Positions 1 to 6,010 of a stretch of DNA of 9,620 nucleotides are shown here, in pieces. The notes beneath the pieces were generated by a model. That model saw nothing but the letters and a program-made list of their open reading frames with translations, made no database searches and was not told where the DNA came from. The stretch covers positions 1 through 9,620 of the forward strand of contig WOZA01000031.1 in NCBI GenBank assembly GCA_011620505.1. Direction: 5' to 3'. Position 1 is the first letter of the stretch. Each line of letters begins with the position of its first letter. The stretch is from Anaerolineaceae bacterium. GTDB taxonomy: Bacteria; Chloroflexota; Anaerolineae; Anaerolineales; Anaerolineaceae. Made by a program: the position numbers and the translations under genes.

Positions 1-1199
1 ATCAGACTTGCAATAAGCGCATAGAACTCAGCCGCCTTGACCACATCATCCAACTTGACGCTGTCATTGACCGTATGCGCGGTCACTTCATCGCCAGGCC
101 CGAAGCCGATGGAAGGAATGCCAGCTTTTCCCGCCCAGTAAATGCCATTCGTGCTGAAAGCCCACTTGCCAGCCGGGGCATCTTCCAATCCAATCTGGCG
201 GCGGGTTTCGAGCCCTGCCTGCACCAGCGCGTGATCCTCCGGGATCGCCCACGCAGGGAAATACTTTTCGACCGGGAAAACGAAGCCGGTATAGGAGGGA
301 ACATCGTAGAACAAGGCTTCCACTCTGACCCGATCCTTGCTTTCTTCCGGGATCAGGGCTTCCACCTGGCTAATCGCCTCCTCCTTGGTCTCTCCAAAAG
401 TCATGCGCCGGTCGATGAAAATGACAGCTTCATCGGGAACCGCATTAATGCTCGGGGTCTTGACCTGCATGTCCGAAACGGTGATCTTGCCATTCCCAAG
501 GAAAGGATCATCCCCGAGTTGTGGTTCCAGGTCACGAATGCCTGCAATGACAGGGAGCAGCAAGTAAATGGCATTGATGCCTATCTGGTTACTGGCGGCA
601 TGCGCCGAAACACCCTTGGCAGTCACTTTCAACTCAATGCGACCTTTGTGACCGCGGTAAACATTCATCTTGGTCGGTTCGCCGATCACCACGAAGTCTG
701 GTTTGATCTTCGGGTCAACTTCCACAAAGGTGTTTGGGGCTATTCCATCGCACCATTCTTCCATATTGCCGAAGTACCAGGCAGTCCAGCCTTCAAGCAA
801 GCCCAAATCGCGCGCGGCAGAAAGTCCATAAACCATGCCAGGGGTAGAGCCTTTCTCGTCACAAGCACCGCGAGCATAAAGCACGCCGTCTTCCACCTTG
901 CCTTTAAAAGGATCCCACTTCCATTCGTGTGGGTCGCCGATGCCGACTGTGTCTATGTGAGAGTCAAAAACGATCACTTTTTCGCCGTTGCCGATGCTCC
1001 CCACGATGTTGCCCATTTTATCGAAACGGACTTCGTCAAAGTGCAACGATGTCATTTCCGCGGCAATGCGTTTGCCGACCGCTTCGATGTTGGAGTCCAT
1101 GCTGGGGATCGCGCAAATCTCACGCATAAAGCGGATGATATCTTCGCGTTGAGATTGGATTTTTTCCTGTAGTTGCTGAATTATTTCCGGTGAGGGCAT
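1..1199 (-). CDS. YgeY-family M20 metallohydrolase (3' end cut off by window edge)
   Basis: The reading frame is open from ATG at 1199 to the window edge, giving 399 residues plus part of a codon. YgeY-like M20 proteins are about 400 residues, so only a few C-terminal residues are missing. M20 enzymes are cytosolic, usually di-zinc, hydrolases of peptide or amide bonds. Visible metal and catalytic residues are DSHIDTVG (H81, D83), RGACDEKG (D114), the adjacent acids E147-E148, GEPT (E174) and AHTVND (H375). The dimerisation domain lies at roughly 185-295. Family signatures PSYTGFVFP, FSTNG and GIPSIGFGPGDE match YgeY closely. YgeY is annotated elsewhere as selenium-metabolism-linked, but the true substrate is unknown and no selenium gene is visible here. 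After the catalytic acids this protein reads MEEWCDG where E. coli YgeY, as I recall it, has QEEDCDG. A Shine-Dalgarno AAAGGAG at 1210-1204 fixes the start. The gene diverges from the oxidoreductase. Confidence 0.93.
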   Translation of the reverse strand, partial: MPSPEIIQQLQEKIQSQREDIIRFMREICAIPSMDSNIEAVGKRIAAEMTSLHFDEVRFDKMGNIVGSIGNGEKVIVFDSHIDTVGIGDPHEWKWDPFKGKVEDGVLYARGACDEKGSTPGMVYGLSAARDLGLLEGWTAWYFGNMEEWCDGIAPNTFVEVDPKIKPDFVVIGEPTKMNVYRGHKGRIELKVTAKGVSAHAASNQIGINAIYLLLPVIAGIRDLEPQLGDDPFLGNGKITVSDMQVKTPSINAVPDEAVIFIDRRMTFGETKEEAISQVEALIPEESKDRVRVEALFYDVPSYTGFVFPVEKYFPAWAIPEDHALVQAGLETRRQIGLEDAPAGKWAFSTNGIYWAGKAGIPSIGFGPGDEVTAHTVNDSVKLDDVVKAAEFYALIASL

Positions 1200-1203
1200 T
1201 TTT

Positions 1204-1210
1204 CTCCTTT
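1204..1210 (-). promoter_or_regulatory. Shine-Dalgarno site of the M20 hydrolase
   Basis: Read on the minus strand this is AAAGGAG, four bases before the ATG at 1199. It supports that start. No convincing -35/-10 pair for this gene was found in the short AT-rich divergent region. Confidence 0.75.
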
Positions 1211-1231
1211 AATAAAAAATAGGTTTTCAGG

Positions 1232-1261
1232 TTAAAAAACCGCACGAATACGGTATATAAT
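1232..1261 (+). promoter_or_regulatory. Sigma-70-type promoter of the oxidoreductase operon
   Basis: A perfect -10 TATAAT lies at 1256-1261. A 4/6 match to the -35 element, TTAAAA at 1232-1237, is 18 bases upstream. Transcription should begin near 1268. The in-frame ATG at 1260 lies inside the -10 box, so it cannot be the start used from this promoter. Confidence 0.65.
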
Positions 1262-1290
1262 GTTTACAAACACCTTCGTGCAATTGAAGA

Positions 1291-1298
1291 AAAGAGGT
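1291..1298 (+). promoter_or_regulatory. Shine-Dalgarno site choosing the oxidoreductase start
   Basis: AAAGAGGT precedes the ATG at 1302 by a few bases. It favours this start over the in-frame ATG at 1260, which has no such site and sits inside the promoter. Confidence 0.7.
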
Positions 1299-1301
1299 CG
1301 T

Positions 1302-2339
1302 ATGGAAATCTTATCATCAAAGCCCATTGGGGGCAACTTGTTTCACAAGCCGGAATTGAATTGGGGAATCCTCGGGACGGCCAGGATTGCAGAAAAATCA
1401 ATCATTCCAGCTCTGTTGAGTATGAAGCACACCCCGGTCATCGCAGTTGCCAGCCGTGATCTGACGCGCGCGCAGGAATTCGCTGAGCCGTTCGAGATAC
1501 CGCGCGCCTATGGCAATTATGATGACCTCATTTCTGACAGCGATGTCCAGGCTGTTTACATTCCACTGCCCAACAGCGAGCATGCTCCCTGGGCAATCAA
1601 GGCGATGCAAGCCGGCAAGCACGTATTGGTCGAAAAACCTTTTGCCCTCAACGCAAACGAAGCCCAGCTGATGATCAGCACTGCGCTGGAGAGTTCGGTT
1701 GTGCTGATGGAAGGTTTTATGTATCGCTACAGCGATCGCTTTGAGAAGATCCGTGAAATCATACATTCCGGTACTATTGGTAAAGTACGGCTTGTGCAGT
1801 CCGGGTTCAGCTTTATGCTTGGTAATCCAGATGATTTTCGCCTCGCGCCAGACCTCGGCGGTGGAGCCTTGTACGACTTAGGCTGTTACTGCATCAATAT
1901 CCAGCGCCTGCTGGTTGGGCGTGAGCCAGCCAGTGTGCAAGCGATCTGCCAGATGAGTAAATCGGGGGTGGATCTGCAAACCGTCGCCACACTCGACTTT
2001 GGCGACCAGGTTTTTGGGCAGTTCATGGTTTCATTCAATGCTGAAGCCTCCCAGTTCCTGCGTATCGTTGGGTCTGCGGGCACGATTCACATCGAAAACC
2101 CTTTCAATCCGCATGGTGAAAGTGCCAGAACCTGGCTAAACACGGCAGCCAAGGAAAACAAGCGCATCAATTTCCGTGCCGAAAACGACTACAAACGCAT
2201 GTTAGATCACTTCTACAACGTGGTTGTCAGCAAGGATGTACCCCAGTTTCCACTTTCTGACGCCATCAACAACATGGTTGTGATCGATGCTTTGTTCCAG
2301 TCCGCCGCAGATAATGGGCGGCTGGTAAACCTCAAATAA
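1302..2339 (+). CDS. Gfo/Idh/MocA-family NAD(P)-dependent oxidoreductase
   Basis: The protein has 345 residues, normal for this family of sugar and related dehydrogenases. The N-terminal Rossmann domain opens with WGILGTARIA (about 21-30), the dinucleotide-binding turn. EKPFALNANEA (111-121) carries the family's EKP motif, with K112 as the probable catalytic lysine. GGGALYDLGCYCIN (186-199) is the conserved strand and helix of the C-terminal substrate domain. The last motif resembles the dihydrodiol dehydrogenase / xylose dehydrogenase branch, but the substrate cannot be read from sequence. No signal peptide is seen, so it should act in the cytosol. The start at 1302 is chosen over 1260 from the promoter and ribosome-binding site. 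The DUF1622 gene follows after 21 bases and is probably co-transcribed. The gene is intact. Confidence 0.93.
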   Translation: MEILSSKPIGGNLFHKPELNWGILGTARIAEKSIIPALLSMKHTPVIAVASRDLTRAQEFAEPFEIPRAYGNYDDLISDSDVQAVYIPLPNSEHAPWAIKAMQAGKHVLVEKPFALNANEAQLMISTALESSVVLMEGFMYRYSDRFEKIREIIHSGTIGKVRLVQSGFSFMLGNPDDFRLAPDLGGGALYDLGCYCINIQRLLVGREPASVQAICQMSKSGVDLQTVATLDFGDQVFGQFMVSFNAEASQFLRIVGSAGTIHIENPFNPHGESARTWLNTAAKENKRINFRAENDYKRMLDHFYNVVVSKDVPQFPLSDAINNMVVIDALFQSAADNGRLVNLK

Positions 2340-2360
2340 GAACATTTCTGAGAAGATCTT

Positions 2361-2921
2361 ATGACAGAAAAAATGCACAATGCTAATTCAATTCGCGAAA
2401 CTTCAGCAACCTCGCTGAGCAAGATTGTCCTGCCGACGATCTTGATCATTGCGGTCATCATTGCCTTATACATCGCCAAAGATTCTACCTATTCAGATCC
2501 AGTCATACCCTACAGCGAGCAGGTTGAAACGGTAGTCGGTTATGCTATTTTGGGCTGTGAGGCAGCTTCGGTCATTGTCATAGTCACCTCTGCGATCCAT
2601 GGACTGATCTCATACGTGAAACGCCTTTTTAACAGGGATTATTTGGATCAAATCCGTTCTTCCGAGAACATCCGCTTGAGAATGGGGCATCGCTTGAGTC
2701 TTGCGCTCGAATTTGCGATGGCGGCGGACATCTTAAGCCTGACGATCTCCCCGCGTTTTAATGAGTTGTTGTCGCTGTTTGTCATCATCCTGCTGCGTGT
2801 TTTGATTACAAATTTCCTTGAATACGACATTGAGATTTCCGAGAATTACCAGATGGTGCCCATAAAAAACGGTATCATTGTGAACCCTGGCGACAAAAGC
2901 CAGAAAGAAGACGCAGAATAG
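2361..2921 (+). CDS. DUF1622 family integral membrane protein
   Basis: This 186-residue protein has about four hydrophobic segments, at roughly 20-38, 56-78, 112-130 and 134-153. The core from about 58 to 157 matches the DUF1622 pattern: a first helix pair, a basic cytoplasmic loop (YVKRLFNRDY), then LALEFAMAADIL, a short loop with Pro, LLRVLITNFLEYDIEI. The family's function is unknown. DUF1622 proteins are usually shorter; here there is an additional N-terminal segment with its own membrane helix and a hydrophilic tail of about 27 residues rich in acidic and lysine residues. A weak Shine-Dalgarno GAGAAG at 2350-2355 supports the start, although the ATG at 2373 is also possible. It follows the oxidoreductase by 21 bases and is closed by a strong terminator. 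Confidence 0.85.
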   Translation: MTEKMHNANSIRETSATSLSKIVLPTILIIAVIIALYIAKDSTYSDPVIPYSEQVETVVGYAILGCEAASVIVIVTSAIHGLISYVKRLFNRDYLDQIRSSENIRLRMGHRLSLALEFAMAADILSLTISPRFNELLSLFVIILLRVLITNFLEYDIEISENYQMVPIKNGIIVNPGDKSQKEDAE

Positions 2922-2936
2922 TCTTTGAAGATAACA

Positions 2937-2967
2937 AAAAACGGATGCGGTTGCCGCATCCGTTTTT
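2937..2967. terminator. Bidirectional rho-independent terminator
   Basis: Positions 2937-2950 pair perfectly with 2954-2967, a 14-bp stem with loop TTG. The GC-rich core is CGGATGCGG/CCGCATCCG. It is flanked by A-tract on the left and T-tract on the right, so it reads as a terminator on both strands. It lies 15 bases after the DUF1622 stop and 16 bases after the stop of the convergent LysM gene. Confidence 0.92.
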
Positions 2968-2983
2968 GATTCGTGTGTCAGGA

Positions 2984-3730
2984 TCAAGGGGTGGGGGAAG
3001 GTGTCATCGTGCGCGTGGCAGTCGCTGACGGGACTGGCGTGGCGATGTTGACCGGCACCTTGAGCAGGTCACCAATGTAAAGCGGTGTCGTTTCGCTTAG
3101 TAGTGGAGTGATGCCGTTGGCTGTGCGATAGCGGTTGGTTTCGGTAATAATGCGTTCTGGAGTAGAGCGGAAGAACTGGGCAACCGTTTCGAGCGTGGCA
3201 CCAGATTCGACAATATAGTCGATGACTGTGCCCGGGCGAAGTTCAGTGGGGACTGGTGTGGAGGTGGGCATCCGCTGCCACGGGGCAGGCACTTTAATGA
3301 TGTCACCAGGTTTGATGTAGCAGGTTCCACCAGTGAAATTGTTGATCATCAACAATACTTCCAGATCGGCATTAAATTTTTCGGCGATGGTTGCGCAGTA
3401 ATAGTCATCTTCCTGTACCACGTAATCGAAAGGACCGTCGAGGGTGGGCGTCAGTGAGGGTGTCGGCGTTTCGGTGATGGTCGGGGTGACCGTGGCGGTA
3501 TTGGTTGGGGTGACCGGGGTCGGGGTCAGGGTCATGGTGGGGGTGGGAGTGTCGGTCGCGAAGAGTTGCAGTCCGCCACCACCGAGATTGCCAGTTGCCC
3601 ATAATGCCAGCAACACCAATCCAGCGATGATCAGAATAACAACCAGGACAAGCAGGAGTGTTTTGCCGCTGTTCTTGCGCGATTTCTTTCGATAAGAAGA
3701 GAGCAAGCTCTGAGATTTTTTCTGTGCCAT
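2984..3730 (-). CDS. Membrane-anchored double-LysM protein with Thr/Pro stalk
   Basis: This 248-residue protein has a short, very basic N-terminus (KKSQSLLSSYRKKSRKN), one transmembrane helix at about 24-46, and a Thr/Pro-rich stalk at about 60-97. The first LysM-like domain (101-148) contains YVVQEDDYYCATIAEKFN and IKPGDIIKVP. The second (170-227) contains YIVESGATLETVAQFF and LYIGDLLKVP. LysM domains bind N-acetylglucosamine-containing glycans such as peptidoglycan, so this is probably an envelope protein facing outward. C112 and C137 in the first domain could form a disulfide. The protein ends immediately after a second Thr/Pro stretch, with no domain behind it. The start is supported by a Shine-Dalgarno site ten bases upstream and a promoter further out. 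No enzymatic domain is visible. Confidence 0.9.
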   Translation of the reverse strand: MAQKKSQSLLSSYRKKSRKNSGKTLLLVLVVILIIAGLVLLALWATGNLGGGGLQLFATDTPTPTMTLTPTPVTPTNTATVTPTITETPTPSLTPTLDGPFDYVVQEDDYYCATIAEKFNADLEVLLMINNFTGGTCYIKPGDIIKVPAPWQRMPTSTPVPTELRPGTVIDYIVESGATLETVAQFFRSTPERIITETNRYRTANGITPLLSETTPLYIGDLLKVPVNIATPVPSATATRTMTPSPTP

Positions 3731-3740
3731 GTTTTGTAAT

Positions 3741-3750
3741 TCCTTCCTTT
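3741..3750 (-). promoter_or_regulatory. Shine-Dalgarno site of the double-LysM gene
   Basis: Read on the minus strand this is AAAGGAAGGA, ten bases before the ATG at 3730. It supports that start. Confidence 0.7.
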
Positions 3751-3769
3751 GTCAGCTAACAAAGTTCGA

Positions 3770-3807
3770 TTTATAGCATATTAAACGGTGCAATCAACTT
3801 TTGTCAA
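3770..3807 (-). promoter_or_regulatory. Promoter of the double-LysM gene
   Basis: A perfect -35 TTGACA lies at 3807-3802 on the minus strand. TAATAT at 3783-3778 (4/6, spacer 18) is the best-spaced -10. An alternative extended -10, TGC followed by TATAAA at 3775-3770, is too far from this -35 but could act alone. Either places transcription start shortly upstream of the ribosome-binding site. Confidence 0.6.
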
Positions 3808-3968
3808 GTATACCATTTCGCTACAAATCCATAGAATGCTTTGGTGTAATTGAAAAGGACGTTTTAGCTAATTGTGGTTAGACGTTTTTTGTATGGGCAA
3901 GCCCCCAGTCTCTGCCCGGACACGTACGGGTAGTCACATTGTCTGCTCGGTCCCACGGGGGATGTTTC

Positions 3969-3987
3969 GCACCGGGGACGCCGGTGC
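3969..3987. repeat. Small GC-rich hairpin
   Basis: GCACCGG (3969-3975) pairs perfectly with CCGGTGC (3981-3987) around loop GGACG. There is no T-tract, so it is not a standard terminator. It is probably part of a degenerate intergenic repeat. Confidence 0.55.
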
Positions 3988-3996
3988 AAACGATAT

Positions 3997-4035
3997 CGTC
4001 ATCGCGAGGGAGCGTAACGATCGTGGCTATCTACC
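3997..4035. repeat. Degenerate copy of a dispersed intergenic repeat
   Basis: The stretch begins CGTCATCGCGAGGGAGCG and ends GTGGCTATCTACC. It resembles the widespread bacterial intergenic repeat of the form GTCATTGCGAGGAGCG...GTGGCAATCTC, recognised from memory. Several mismatches suggest an old copy. Confidence 0.45.
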
Positions 4036-4055
4036 TTTACCTTTTCGGTTGTAAG

Positions 4056-4078
4056 CCGGATTGCGCTTTTCAATCCGG
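4056..4078. repeat. Hairpin next to the dispersed repeat
   Basis: CCGGATTG (4056-4063) pairs with CAATCCGG (4071-4078) around a seven-base loop. It can be extended by a G-T and an A-T pair at the base. It may belong to the same repeat element as 3997-4035. Confidence 0.5.
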
Positions 4079-4134
4079 TTCCGTGTGCAGTAATAATGCT
4101 GCGTCATGAACATCAGACCGATTTCAATTTAGAC

Positions 4135-4205
4135 GTAGGGGCGAAGCATTCCAATAAATAGTTCATGGTTATTTCTGGTATCAGTACAGAATGCTTCGCC
4201 CCTAC
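4135..4205. repeat. Fold-back element with perfect 17-bp inverted repeats
   Basis: GTAGGGGCGAAGCATTC at 4135-4151 is the exact reverse complement of 4189-4205. The 37-base interior can fold further, since CCA and AAATA near its left side can pair with TATTT and TGG on its right. It contains no open frame. The form fits a REP-like or small non-autonomous fold-back element. The outer GTAGGGG is shared with the repeats at 9205-9288. Confidence 0.75.
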
Positions 4206-4319
4206 CGGCGAGGGTGACGGTAAAAAGACAGATTACCTCTCGTCATTGTGTATTTGCTAACGATTGTCATCATCTGTAGACTGGCATCACCTTTCTCTGA
4301 AGCATACCTCAAGAATGAG

Positions 4320-4325
4320 TATAAT
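4320..4325 (+). promoter_or_regulatory. -10 box directly upstream of the isomerase start (leaderless)
   Basis: A perfect TATAAT ends six bases before the ATG at 4332, so transcription would begin at or next to the start codon. No Shine-Dalgarno sequence is visible. The -35 is weak: CTGAAG at 4297-4302 with a 17-base spacer matches 3/6. Confidence 0.6.
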
Positions 4326-4331
4326 AAGCCC

Positions 4332-5261
4332 ATGTTTCTGCGAAAACCTGTAACCTTTCTCGCGCTGGTGCTAATAACCACAGCGCTTCTTTTGTCCACC
4401 GGCTGTGAAAGGACTCAGACCCCGCCAGTGACCCCTACTCCCGAGGTAACCATCCCAACCGCAATCGCCAGCACAGCCACTGCCACCCAGGAACCTACTC
4501 TCACCTCAATTCCAGCCGCAGCGCTGGTCAATGGCGAACCCATCCCGCTGAGTTACTTCAACAATGAAGTCTGGCGCTACCGCGATTCGCTGGCTGATAA
4601 AGCGGTCAAACCAGGGGATGCTGAAATCAGCCAGACTGTCTTAAACTTCCTGATCGAACAACAGTTGCTGGCGCAGGAAGCCCACAACAACGGTTATGCT
4701 CTCAGCGAGGCAGATCTCCAGGCGAAAATTGATGGACTGATCGCCGGGCTGGGTTCACAGCAGGCTTTCGCGGACTGGTTGACCAACAATCATTATGACG
4801 ATGCTGAGTTCCGCATGGCGCTTACGCTTGCCTCAGAAGCCGCCTGGCAGCGCGACCAGATCTCAGCCACCATCCCCGACGCGGTCGAACAGGTGCGGGC
4901 ACGGCAGATTTTCGCCCTTACCCCCGAAGGCGCACAGCGCGCGCTGACAAGCCTTGCCAGTGGCACGGACTTTGGCACGTTGGCCTGGGAGTACAGCCCC
5001 GAATCTGGCGGCGAACTGGGTTGGTTCCCGCGCGGTTACCTGCTCTACCCGGAAGTCGAAGCAGCTGCTTTCAGCCTTGAGGTCGGCGCTCGCTCGGAGA
5101 TCATCCAATCCGAGATCGGCTACCACATCATCGAGGTGCAGGCGCACGAATCGGCCCACCCCCTAACTACCGACGCCCGCATTGCCCTGCAGACCAAAGC
5201 CCTCCAGGACTGGCTTAGCGCGGCAATTGCCAATTCACAGATAGTCATCCAAATTCCGTGA
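4332..5261 (+). CDS. Parvulin-type peptidyl-prolyl cis-trans isomerase lipoprotein (PrsA/SurA-like)
   Basis: From the ATG at 4332 this is 309 residues. The N-terminus is a lipoprotein-type signal: basic MFLRKP, a hydrophobic stretch, then LLSTGC with C25 as the likely lipidated cysteine. The -3 residue is Ser rather than the usual Leu. A Thr/Pro-rich linker follows to about 62. A SurA-N-like helical region spans about 65-175 (LVNGEPIPLSYFNNEVWRYR, LNFLIEQQLLAQEA). The parvulin domain spans about 187-270, with VRARQIFAL, GGELGWFPRG, AAAFSLEVG and IGYHIIEV as family signatures. Such proteins catalyse prolyl isomerisation and help exported proteins fold outside the membrane. An in-frame ATG at 4248 would put extra sequence before the signal peptide, so it is rejected. 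The stop overlaps the next gene's start as GTGA. Confidence 0.92.
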   Translation: MFLRKPVTFLALVLITTALLLSTGCERTQTPPVTPTPEVTIPTAIASTATATQEPTLTSIPAAALVNGEPIPLSYFNNEVWRYRDSLADKAVKPGDAEISQTVLNFLIEQQLLAQEAHNNGYALSEADLQAKIDGLIAGLGSQQAFADWLTNNHYDDAEFRMALTLASEAAWQRDQISATIPDAVEQVRARQIFALTPEGAQRALTSLASGTDFGTLAWEYSPESGGELGWFPRGYLLYPEVEAAAFSLEVGARSEIIQSEIGYHIIEVQAHESAHPLTTDARIALQTKALQDWLSAAIANSQIVIQIP

Positions 5262-6010
5262 GTAACCGAACCCGCCAACCAACCCGACGACCCAATCCTG
5301 CTACTCGCCCGATGGCGGTACCAATGGAGCAGCCCAAGAAGTCAACGGGCTGCGGCAGCATTGGAGCCGGCGTCTTGCTATTGGCTTTGGTGCTGGTGGT
5401 GTTGTTGATGCTGCTGGGCATCCTGCCCAACCCCCTGCAAGCGAAACCCACTGCCACCAGTCTGCCGGCAGGACTGACGAACGAGCCTACCGCGATGAAT
5501 CCGACCACTCCTGTCCAGAGTGTAACCACCACTCCCACCCAAACGCAGACTCTCGAACCGACCGCCACCTTCACTCCAGAGCCAACCCTGACCCATACAC
5601 CCACGCCGACCGAAAAGCCGATGCCTTTTGTGATCAAGGGCACGCCCAAGGGTTACCCGAATTCCATGCTTTTCTCTCAATACAGCTGCGAAGAGTATCT
5701 CTTTATTGGCGGCGAAATCCTGGATTTGCGTGAAGCTCCGATTTTGGGTCTGACAGTCAAACTCGGCGGCACTTACGGCGGAATCCCGGTTGATCTGACC
5801 AGTGCATCAGGAGATGTTACCGTATATGGGGAGTCAGGTTTTGGCTTCGTAATTGAAAATCAGCGCATCCGGGAAAGCGACCTCACTATCCAGCTATTCG
5901 ATGCAAACGGTGAGGCATTATCCGCCCAGACCTATCTGAGTATCACAGGCAACTGTGACAGCAACCTCGTGATCGTCAATTACAAACAGGTACGTGAAAT
6001 TCAGCCCTGA
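5258..6010 (+). CDS. Single-pass membrane protein with Thr/Pro stalk and unknown C-terminal domain
   Basis: This 250-residue protein starts with GTG inside the preceding stop (GTGA), so translation is probably coupled to the isomerase; an internal ATG at 5312 is a weaker alternative. The N-terminus (about 1-30) is basic and Pro-rich, followed by one transmembrane helix at about 34-55. A Thr/Pro-rich stalk runs from about 64 to 122. The C-terminal domain (about 123-250) is not recognised. It looks beta-rich, with Gly-rich turns (LGLTVKLGGTYGG, VTVYGESGFGF), and has two cysteines (SCEEY, GNCDSN) placed to form a disulfide. The positive-inside pattern predicts that this domain lies outside the membrane. 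It could be a partner or substrate of the isomerase; that is inference from gene order only. Its end overlaps the convergent DUF711 gene. Confidence 0.82.
   Translation: MSNRTRQPTRRPNPATRPMAVPMEQPKKSTGCGSIGAGVLLLALVLVVLLMLLGILPNPLQAKPTATSLPAGLTNEPTAMNPTTPVQSVTTTPTQTQTLEPTATFTPEPTLTHTPTPTEKPMPFVIKGTPKGYPNSMLFSQYSCEEYLFIGGEILDLREAPILGLTVKLGGTYGGIPVDLTSASGDVTVYGESGFGFVIENQRIRESDLTIQLFDANGEALSAQTYLSITGNCDSNLVIVNYKQVREIQP

Larger units (their letters stand above)
3731..4331. other. 600-base intergenic region rich in palindromic repeats
   Basis: No credible gene lies here. The region holds the promoter of the minus-strand LysM gene, a hairpin at 3969-3987, a degenerate dispersed repeat at 3997-4035, a hairpin at 4056-4078, a perfect 17-bp inverted repeat at 4135-4205, and the -10 box of the isomerase gene. 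From about 3840 to 3960 nothing specific is seen beyond two nearby copies of GACGTTTT and scattered G/C runs. Confidence 0.75.

Noticed and set aside
75..1172. A 365-codon open frame on the plus strand
   Set aside because: It lies entirely antisense to the M20 hydrolase, which has clear family motifs and a ribosome-binding site. The plus-strand translation shows no recognisable domain.
1200..1259. Promoter for the M20 hydrolase
   Set aside because: Several AT-rich hexamers are possible in this short region, but none has a paired -35 at proper spacing, so no call is made.
1260..1301. Upstream ATG of the oxidoreductase as the true start
   Set aside because: It overlaps the perfect TATAAT box, has no Shine-Dalgarno and adds residues outside the family; the ATG at 1302 has AAAGAGG in front.
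3444..3695. Plus-strand open frame with a VGVGV-type repeated translation
   Set aside because: It is the antisense of the Thr/Pro stalk of the LysM protein; the low-complexity pattern comes from Thr/Pro codons read backwards. Similar shadows occur at 5245-5649 and 8636-8893.
3860..3896. Weak terminator with CTAA/TTAG stem and T-run
   Set aside because: The stem is only four A/T-rich pairs, and no plus-strand gene ends upstream of it.
3872..4054. 60-codon open frame in the intergenic region
   Set aside because: Its second half is translated from the dispersed repeat at 3997-4035, with no ribosome-binding site and no recognisable protein feature.
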